From NCBI RefSeq assembly GCF_030272615.1, contig NC_081408.1, positions 62,678,614-62,742,613 of the forward strand: a stretch of 64,000 bases of DNA, written 5' to 3'. Shown here one piece after another: positions 56,253 to 64,000 of the stretch; positions within the stretch are counted from its first letter, which is position 1, and each line of letters opens with the position of its first letter. The notes beneath the pieces were generated by a model, which was not told where the DNA came from, searched no databases, and saw only the letters and a program-made list of their open reading frames with translations. Origin of the DNA: Cryptomeria japonica (lineage: Eukaryota > Streptophyta > Pinopsida > Cupressales > Cupressaceae). A program made the translations under genes and the position numbers.

Positions 56253-59200
56253 ATGTCAACTAGCTATTTCAGGAAGGACAGTCTGAAACTTGATGGAACC
56301 AACTATGGTATATGGAAGATCAGAATGGAGACACATCTAAATTGCATTGGAAAAGACATATGGGATGTTACAAAGAATGAATATGTTGGTCCTACTCAAG
56401 GTCAACTTAATCCACCAACCTTGGCTAAAGATGAAGAGAATGATTCCAAAGCAAGAGAAGCAGTTTTGAGCACATTGTGAGATCAACAAATCATGGGATT
56501 ATTAGACCAATCTACTGCTAAAGCTATTTGGGACAAACTGGAAACATTGAATGAAGGTGATGCCATAGTCAAAATTGCAAAATTGGATTGCTTCTGAGTT
56601 AGGTATGAAAGTCTAAAAATGGAAGAAGATGAAAGGATTTCTACTTTCATGGAAAGAGTAAATGAAATTGTTTTGGGTATACAATGTTGGGTAGGATCCT
56701 TAAGTGAAGATGAGATTGTTTCTAAAGTTTTAAGAGTCTTTCCACTGGCATATAAAATAAATGAAACTACTATAAATGAATTAGGAACAATGCCTAATGC
56801 ATCAGTATCTAGAGATACTTTGGTTTGAAAACTTTCATCTTTTGAACTTGATGAATTTGGTCCTATTGGTACAATTAAGATAGATTTATCTTTCAAGGCT
56901 TCATCATCATCTACAACAACATCATCATCATCTAAAAAATTTCATTGGAAAGCCTTTTATGCAAAAGAACTTGAAGAAATCAAAAAAGAGAATGAAGAAC
57001 TAGAAGAACTTGAAGCACTATTTGCAAGGAAAATGCCTAAAGGTCTAGTTGGAAGTAAGTATGAAGGTAAAGCACCATTTAAATGCTTAAAATACAATAA
57101 AATTGGTCATATGGCATCTAGGTGTGCTAATAGACATGCAAGATTCAAAGAAGAAGCTAAAAGAACATATAAGCCTAATCTTGAATATCAGAGATATAGA
57201 TTTAAGATGAATAGAGACAAATCTTGTTACTATGCTGATGAAGGAGTTATTGATGATTTTGATGAGGAACCAACAAACAATGGATGGGTTTTTGTTGCTA
57301 TAACAAAAGATCAACCAGCACCTATTGTTCAACTGGTAGAACAGGCCCTGGAAGCTAAAATTTAAGATAAGGATGAATGGACCATTTATTCTGGATGTTC
57401 ACATCATATGGCTGGTGATAAAAGTAAATTCTTAACCTCTTAGGAATACAATGGAGGTCTAGTAAGATTTGGGGATGATAAAGCTTGTTTGATCAAAGGA
57501 AAAGGCACTATATCTTTTGATGGTAAGCACAATATTGATAATGTTTACTATATTGAAGGTTTGAAGCATAATCTTTTGAGTGTTGGTCAATTAGTTGAAA
57601 AAGGATTTCAGTTACAATTCAAGAATGGTAAATATAAAATCATGAATAGAACTAGCTTAAAAATTGCAACTGTTGATTAGACTAGAGGTAATAACATTCA
57701 TTTGAATAACAATGAGAAAGAATGCTTGATTGCACATATTGATGAAAGTTGGTTATGGCATAAGAGACTTTTCCATGTAAATTTTGATTGCATTGTGAAA
57801 ATAAGTACAACTAAGGCAGTAAGGGTTTACCTAAGATTGTTAACCTCACAATCCACTATGTAAGGAATGTCAATTTGGAAAGAAAGTTAGAGCAAATTTT
57901 AAGAGTATTCCAGAAAAATCCAATAATGTTCTTGACTTAATTCATACTTATCTATGTGGTCCAACAAGAACTAGAAGTTTACAAGGAGATAGACATTTTA
58001 TGCTAATCATTGATGACTATTCTAGAGTGTGTTGGGTTACTTTTCTTAGGGATAAATCAAAAGCTTTAGGGAAATTCAAAATATTCAAGGTAATGGTAGA
58101 GAATGAAACCAGTAAGAAAATCAAATGTTTGAGATCAGATCAAGGAGGTGAATTCACATCTAAGGAATTTCATAACTTATGTGAAGTGAATGGAATTAGG
58201 AGACAACTATCTGCACCTCAGACACCTCAACATAATGGAGTTGTGGAAAGAAAGAACAAAACTATCCTAGATGCATCTAGAAGTATGCTATCGAAAGAAA
58301 ATCTACCTCATGTGTATTGGAGAGAAGCAGTAAGTACATTGGTTTATACATTCAACAAAGTTCACATCAACGGTTAAAACGATAAAACCCCTCATGAACT
58401 ATGGTTTGGTAATACTCCTACTCTTAAATGTTTTGGAATATCTGGAAATAAATGTTATATTAGAAGAGATTAGTATATTGAAAAATTTTATCCTAGAAGT
58501 GATGAAGGAATATTTTTTGGTTATTCATCTAAAAACAAGGCATATAGATGTTTTAATAAGAGATTGCAGAAAATCGTTGAGAGTGCAAATGTGAAGATTG
58601 ATGAATAGCTTAGAGGTAATTCAAGGTACATGGATTCTAAACTGGCAATAGAGATAATATCAAATGAACCTACAATGAGTACATCAGTATAGAATGTTGA
58701 TCCAGTCACACCGGTATCATTTGAAAATTCCACAGTGATTAAAGAACAACAAGAAGTAAAAACACCTCGATATGTAAGATTGAACCACTCTGAAAGTCAG
58801 ATAATTGGGAACAAGTATCAAGGTGTTATGACTAGAGGAAGACTAGAAAATGAAGAGGTATGTCTAATTTCTCAAATTGAACCAACATAAGTTAATGAGG
58901 CATGTGAAGACAAACACTGGATTAAATCTATGGAAGATGAATTGGAACAAATTGAAAAGAATAACACATGGACATTGGTTCCCCGACCTAAAGACAAAAA
59001 TATAATTGGAAGCAAATGGGTATTTTGAAATAAATTTAATGAAGATGGTAAAGTAATCAGAAATAAAGCAAGATTAGTGTATAAGGGATATTCACGGAAA
59101 GAAGGAATTGATTATAATGAAACCTTTGCACCGGCAGCTAGAATTGAGGTAGTCAGATTATTCTTAGCTTTTGCAACACATAAGAACTATAAAGTATATC

Positions 59201-59417
59201 AAATGGATGTTAAATGTGCATTTCTGAATGTTGATCTTGAAGAGGAAGTTTACAATGAATAACCTGATGGATTTTCATTAACAAATGACAAAGATATGGT
59301 TTGCATCTTAAGGAAAGCTTTAAATGGATTAAAGCAAGCTCCTAGAGCTTGGTATGCTAGATTGGAATAATATATTTTGAAGAATGGTTACACTAAAGGT
59401 AATGCTAATAATAATCT
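56253..59417 (+). pseudogene. gag-pol: Element D copia gag-pol, heavily broken and cut by element H
   Basis: ATG 56253 (MSTSYFRKDSLKLDGTNYG) starts gag in a frame kept to about 57680 despite stops. A zinc knuckle has lost one Cys (CLKYNKIGHMASRC, about 57080). The protease site reads YSGCSHH (about 57390), so the catalytic Asp is replaced. The pre-integrase segment (WLWHKRLFHVNFD) is at about 57750. After a frameshift the integrase core is open at 58000-58377 (LRSDQGGEFTS, NGVVERKN). RT starts near 58900 and runs to 59417, with stops at 58374, 59029 and 59260 among others. It ends inside RT, where H is inserted. It matches element A from about 58547 on. Old and non-functional. Confidence 0.9.
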
Positions 59418-61081
59418 TGTGTGGGGGAAAAAGCGAGACTAGGTTAACATGCCCTAATCCTACCTTTTGACACACATTACGAAATACGAAAGAGCCTAGA
59501 GATATCGCACAATTGGCTACTTCTTTTTGTGAAAGAGAGAGCCATGGGATATCTATTAGGATTTCTATTCCCTTGTTGAAATTGTAAGATCAAGTAATGC
59601 AAGTTCAAACCCTAATCCCAAAATGCAAGTATGAACTAATAACAAGATTGCAGATTTGAGATTAAACAATGAACAGCTGTAAATACAAGGATGAAATAAG
59701 AATGCAGATGTGTACCCGGAGTCAAAATTAGACTGAAAATGTTTGGGACGGGGGCGCGGGCACCACTGTCCTGAAAAACTGCACCGGAAACTGCTGTTTT
59801 GCACTCTGGAACACTGTCGGAAAGCTGTCTGCAAACTATTTGTCCGGAGGACCAGGGTGCCCAGCGCCTCTGTCCCAGGGACCAGGGCGCCCAGCGCCCC
59901 TGTCCTGGCAGGACCAGGGTGCCCAGTGCCCCTGTCCCAGTCTTCTGCTCTGCAATTTGATACAGAGTGCTATCTCGACCTTCTTTCTCCGGATCTGTAT
60001 CCCGCGGCGTCGTCTGAATCTTGTAACCTACAGTGATATCTGAAAAGGGGTGTATGGGCGGCTATATAGGGTTTTGCCTTAGTCAAACCCCCGCTTCGGT
60101 GATTTCCACCTCCACGAATAGCCAAGTTGTTTTGTAAAATGTATTGTGTGTGCAAACCTAGTGTGTGTGCAAGGTCCTAAAATGCAAGAAAGCAAACTAG
60201 AGCAACCTAGAAAGTAAATCCTAATTGCTTGTAAATGATAGTGTAAATGCTCTAAATCAAGATGCAAAGTGATCTAAAGCATGAATAAATGATGTATTAA
60301 AGCTTATGTAAAGACATGAAAACAACATGAAATCATACCCAACCCTCAAGGGAGGAGTACAAGCCAATCTTCAGTCGATAATCTCCTATTATTCTTCAAT
60401 GTCTTCCAAGCCCTAAGTGGATGAATGAATTTGATAGATGCTTGATAGAAAGATGTTGTAAGATGTTGAAGTCTTCAAAGATCTGCCCTTTTGCTGCATA
60501 TGAAGTTTTTGGAAACAAAAATTGGATCCTTCCAAATGAAGAAAGAGAGCTCTTATGTAGGAAACCCTAGAGTGTAAATTCATATTTTGGCCGACCTAGA
60601 GATTGAATATCCCGCCAATTTCTTGGGGTTAAGCTTTATTTTATGATTGGATCCCACTCCTAAAATTTTGAGAAAAATGTCCGAGACCATGTTGCACTCC
60701 GGGCGCCATGGTCCCGACAACTTTTCACCAAATTTTCAGGGCCGTCGGATATGATGATTTTAGAGAGAATCCCAAAGTTACAGCTGATTTCGAGATGTTT
60801 TGACCCCCAAAATTAAGCCCCCAAGCTCGGAATAGGACTTAATTAGGGTTTTTGATTAAGTGGTGTATTGGAGGAATAAAATGCGAAGGGCGCACTTTAG
60901 TGAAAAGGGCCCAATTTTATGATGTAGAGAATGATGAAATAGGACCTTAGACCTAATTAATTTGATTAATTAAGTGCTTAAGGAGAAATGCAATGCAGAA
61001 TATAAAATGCACTAAGGCTGGTGCTAAACTAGGTGTGAAATTGTACCACCCTAGCAAGTGCGTACAATTTACAACGCTACA
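59418..61081 (-). repeat. 3' LTR of element H
   Basis: About 1.66 kb. On the minus strand it starts TGTAGCGTTGTAAATTG. Its outer end is TGTGTGGGGGAAAAAG or two bases shorter. It is much more GC-rich than the other LTRs around 59740-60020. It contains a three-unit GC-rich repeat (59848-59940) and, at about 60703, GGGCGCCATGGTCCCG, which resembles the intron repeat at 61837-62018. Confidence 0.8.
59848..59940. repeat. GC-rich tandem repeat in the element H LTR
   Basis: Three units of 30-33 bases: GACCAGGGYGCCCAGCGCC followed by YCTGTCC and a short spacer. Open frames on both strands through here only reflect it. Confidence 0.9.
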
Positions 61082-61098
61082 TTTAGCCCCCACTTTAG
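61082..61098 (-). promoter_or_regulatory. Polypurine tract of element H
   Basis: Minus-strand AAAGTGGGGGCTAAA abuts the LTR start. Confidence 0.8.
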
Positions 61099-61664
61099 CG
61101 GTCATATGAGTACTACATGCATATGCAAGCTAAAGTACAGAAAAGTAAACATTATTTGAAAAAGGATATATCCATAAGTTGTCGGAAGAAGCCCCCAGCG
61201 GTATCTGCAGTCCACAGTTAGGAACCGCACCCTACAAAACACACGTTAGATCACAAAATCACCTAATTCTTACTAGGGAAAGTGATGAAACCTGTGAGTA
61301 GCTATATGCCCCCCCCTGTTTCGACTTCCTTATTAGGGAGGTGAAACAGGGTAGCATGTTTACTTGTGACAAATTGTGTAAGGTAGTATTGATGAGGGGC
61401 GTTCACTAAATAGGTTTCATCAGAGCACTTTCTGGAACATCCCGAGATTAGGGGAAGGAAAATACGATTCCAATGCAACAAACGGCTCGAAAATCGCATC
61501 TCCCAAACCCAAGTTATGATAAAATGAATGGTAGAGGAAAATTAGGGTTTCAAAAAGTAAGAATAAGCAAACGAGAGTATATACCTCGAAAGTGACACTT
61601 GTATTCGTCACTTTGTCAATTTCAGAATACTATTTAGTGTAGTAGAGCCCACATAGCCATCATC
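61099..61664. other. Element H region between polypurine tract and antisense gene
   Basis: No gene. It probably holds the promoter of the antisense PMD gene: TATATAC lies at about 61577, roughly 90 bases before the ATG at 61665. Confidence 0.45.
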
Positions 61665-61745
61665 ATGCCTTCACAACGATCAGAGTGTCCCACGAGGATC
61701 GAGATCCTGCGCCAGGCCGTGATCGATGACGAGCCACTGGACAAG

Positions 61746-62098
61746 GTGAGTTGACTGAACGTTTGACTTTGGATTTCTCGCATGTTTGACTTTTCTATGA
61801 TCATATGTGGGCCCTGAAGGCTGACCGGGGCTCACCCAGGGCGCCATGGTCCCTGTGGGGCGCCCTGGTCCCCCCAAGGTGCCATGGTCCCCGACAGGGG
61901 CACCATGGTCCCTTCAGGGCGCCATGGTCCCTGACAGGGCGCCATGGTCCCCTCAGGGCGCCATGGTCCCTGACAAGGCGCCATGGTCCCTGACAGGACA
62001 CTATGGTCCCCAATCAGGGTTTGGCGAGAGGTTTCAGGACTAGCACATGATGTTCGATAGTTTGCATTACTGATTACGAGTATGTTTTTGTGTTGCAG
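61746..62098 (+). other. Intron 1 of the element H PMD gene
   Basis: GTGAGT at the 5' end and a T-rich tract with TTGCAG at the 3' end. 353 bases, more than half of which is the repeat at 61837-62018. Without its removal the reading frame from exon 1 does not continue into the PMD domain. Confidence 0.75.
61837..62018. repeat. GGCGCCATGGTCCCTGACAG tandem repeat in intron 1
   Basis: About nine units of 20 bases with variants. GGCGCC and CCATGG are both palindromes, so each unit has dyad symmetry and contains KasI/NarI-type and NcoI-type words. Several open frames on both strands come from it and are not genes. Confidence 0.92.
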
Positions 62099-64000
62099 GG
62101 CCTTCCGTACATGAGAGAGCATACAGCGGGACATATTCTTCGCAGTTTGCGAGATCAGATTCCGCGGCTTACTCAGTCAGAGAGAGACACACTGTTGATT
62201 GTGGGATTGTGGTATGTGATCCTCATGCCGGCCATTCGGTTCCATCCTGTGATGCTGATGACATTGATGGAGTGATGGGATCCTGACACATGCACGTTTG
62301 ACCTTCCAGTAGGAGAGCTGACAGTCACACTCGAGGATGTGTACCGTATACTTCGTCTACCTATCAGAGGAGCAACTGTTACATATGCGACCGATCGGTC
62401 AGCGGAGGATCATCAGAGAGAGCAGGTGTATTGCATAGGGAGAGTCATGCCGAGCGAGACGAGAGGTCGCATCATGGTCAGCTGGCTCTTACATCCTACA
62501 GGGGAGGTACCCCTTCTGAGACGCCTTATGATAGCCATCATAGCACTAGCCGTCTACCCTAATGGGCGAGGCACGCACATGCATGGGGGTCTCACATGGT
62601 GTATCAGAGTGATGGAGAGACACAGGAGAGTGTATGCTTGGGGTCGGAGTATGCTTGCGCATCTCTATCACGACCTTGAGGAGTACATATTTGGACAGGG
62701 TTGCAGTTTGATGACATGCACACTTCTGCAGGTGTGGATTTTAGAGCACTTCACATGCACCAGGCCCGTCGGCTTTCCACTGAGTACAGTGAGCGAGCGA
62801 CCTAGGGTGTTCGCTTATCCACTTACCAGTGAGTGGAGATTTGGAGATTTGTTATATTGGAGAGTGATTTTTGACAGACTGACAGTCGAGGTGATAGTGT
62901 GGAGACCTTACCTACGGAGGCACAGATGGGATGGTATGGAGAGACAATTAGCATGCCTACAGAGGAACCGCCTATTGCGAGGATGATATGCACACATCAT
63001 AGTCCCTTTCTACTTCGACCGAGTATGGAGGCAGTTCGGGCTAGAGCAGTGTGTTCCAGCTGATGTGCCCATCTATACTCGACACTCACGGGTCCTTCCC
63101 AGACCTAGAGCAGTAGCGAGACCGACGGTAGATGACATTGAGACTACAGACTTAGAGGGATCTGATCAGGATGTAGTCACTGACTACTCTGCAGAGCCTG
63201 GAGCACAGCGTAGGTACGTCTCATGGTTTATGAGATCATATCCAGGTCCTATCTTTTCACCAGATCATCCGATAGGCTATCCAGGCCCATGGAGACATGG
63301 AGACCAAGACGAGGACCAGGGATCCAGGTTAGAGGAGCTAGAGGAGGGAGAGGATCATGAGGAGGTGAGAGATCCTGATCCACCTATAGGCGATCAGTCC
63401 AGTGCCGAGGAGGAGGAGGAGGAGGATACAGATAGAGAGGAGGATGAGGGAGATGCAGGTGATGATGCGGATGAGGATGAGGATGACGAGGAGGAGGATA
63501 GAGATGATGAGGAGGAATCGGATGTAGCTCCCCACCATTCAGGAGACAATACCATAGCTCTGGATCCACCTCTTATTCCCCAACAGGGGGAATATGAGGC
63601 GATACGGAGACCTGTTCCTAGTACCATCCAGCCTACACCCATCGTGCACAGATTATTCGAGCGAGGGGAGCCTAGCGGTGCCCAGGCATAGATGGTACCA
63701 TATCATGATCCCTACTGGCGTGAGGGAGATCCAGGTATAGTAGTTTTATATTGATTGATTAATGTTTTGATGATATAGAATGGTACTAATAAAAAATCTG
63801 TTCTACTGCCACAGCTAATGTGCAGGAGTGGCGTTCCCTGATTCAGCAGGCAATGACAGACATTTCCATGATAGCACAGATCCCCAGTTCCTCATAGATT
63901 GCCTATAGGCCTCAGGGGAATGCGGGTCGGCATGAGGAGTTGTTTTCCCCATTCCGAGTATAGGTAGATATATGGAGGGAGAGAGAGAGAGTCCTATCAG

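Larger units (their letters stand above)
18309..59417 (+). mobile_element. Element D: Ty1/copia element (plus strand), split by E and cut by H
   Basis: D consists of 18309-18930 plus 55823-59417. Its 5' LTR is interrupted by element E with the duplication TTAAC (18926-18930 and 55818-55822). The primer site, gag and pol follow on the plus strand. Its pol is interrupted in RT at about 59417 by gypsy element H. It sits in the pol of element C in opposite orientation. The 3' end is outside the window. Confidence 0.88.
59418..64000 (-). mobile_element. Element H: Ty3/gypsy element (minus strand), 3' LTR and 3' region only
   Basis: The LTR (59418 or 59420 to 61081) ends CTACA and is followed by a polypurine tract in minus orientation, so the window holds the 3' end of the element. 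Downstream on the plus strand lies an antisense PMD gene, as in F and G. Gag and pol should follow beyond 64000. Its TSD cannot be checked here. Confidence 0.8.
61665..64000 (+). pseudogene. Antisense plant mobile domain (PMD) gene in element H, at least three exons
   Basis: Exon 1 is 61665-61745 (27 codons, MPSQRSECPTRIEILRQ...), donor AAG/GTGAGT. Intron 1 is 61746-62098, acceptor TTTTTGTGTTGCAG. Exon 2 is 62099-63734, donor CAG/GTATAG. Intron 2 is 63735-63814 with TACTAAT near its end, acceptor TGCCACAG. Exon 3 starts at 63815 and runs off the window. The phase is kept at both joins. Exon 2 has the PMD signature (DTCTFDLPVGELTVTLEDVY) and the typical second half (YAWGRSMLAHLYHDL, LLQVWILEHF). 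After about 63100 it becomes very acidic (63400-63520). Stops are TGA at 62273 and 62984 and TAG at 63689, 63895 and 63961; no frameshift. It is the best preserved of the three PMD genes. The protein would be nuclear by family analogy. Confidence 0.85.

Noticed and set aside
1-59417. Elements A and D as two halves of one split copia element
   Set aside because: Both contain the integrase end and the start of RT with different sequence, so they overlap and must be two copies of one family.
59565-60267. Short frames in the GC-rich part of the H LTR
   Set aside because: They follow the three-unit GC-rich repeat and have no homology that I can recognise.
61680-62134. Several Gly/Pro/Trp-rich frames on both strands
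   Set aside because: They are translations of the 20-bp intron repeat in different frames, with no independent support.
63338-63642. Minus-strand Ser-, Pro- or Leu/Ile-rich frames
   Set aside because: They are shadows of the acidic GAG/GAT-rich tract of the PMD exon on the other strand.
1-64000. tRNA, rRNA or organelle-derived sequence
   Set aside because: The TGGTATCAGAGC words are primer sites next to LTRs; I found no tRNA fold or rRNA core sequence.

Overview
The window is a stretch of a large plant nuclear genome made almost entirely of LTR retrotransposons inserted into one another; I see no ordinary host gene. Ty1/copia elements with tRNA-iMet primer sites, Ty3/gypsy elements of Tat type (dual RNase H), plant mobile domain (PMD) genes and plant-like GT-AG introns place it in a land plant. 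The size of the nest hints at a gymnosperm or another giant genome, but that is only an inference.

Layout. Element A (+, 1-3289) is the 3' part of a copia element: RT-RNase H and a 3' LTR. 3290-8409 is AT-rich, unclassified DNA with a TA tract and a GC-rich tandem repeat. From about 8.3 kb to the end there is one nest, which I rebuilt from 5-bp target-site duplications (TSDs). The outermost member, C (-, pol 15525-18308), carries element B (-, 8415-15016, TSD CAAAC) in its 3' LTR. Its pol is interrupted by copia element D (+, 18309-18930 and 55823-59417). The 5' LTR of D is split by copia element E (-, 18931-55817, TSD TTAAC). E carries gypsy element F (-, 19498-30910, TSD CTAGT) in its 3' LTR and gypsy/Tat element G (-, 35524-53370, TSD CTTAT) in its gag. 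Gypsy element H (-, 59418 to beyond the window) interrupts the pol of D.

Most interesting content. (1) F, G and H each carry, between pol and the 3' LTR and on the opposite strand, a PMD (aminotransferase-like, MAIL1-related) gene. In H, and probably in F and G, this gene has introns, and intron 1 holds a tandem repeat whose sequence differs in each element. (2) F and G share an in-frame UAG between gag and pol in the same sequence context, which suggests readthrough. (3) F has nearly identical LTRs and intact gag and protease frames but has lost RT, RNase H and most of integrase: a recently moved non-autonomous element. (4) B has copia-type LTRs, primer site and polypurine tract but no pol. 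It codes for a coiled-coil/CCHC protein and a second long protein that I cannot assign. (5) F and G share a structured-looking leader segment, and G has a protease followed by a G-patch.

The copia pol genes of A, C, D and E and most of G are broken by stops and frameshifts. The 23 premature stops I located in the three PMD genes are all TAG or TGA and never TAA, as expected if methylated CHG and CG cytosines had deaminated.
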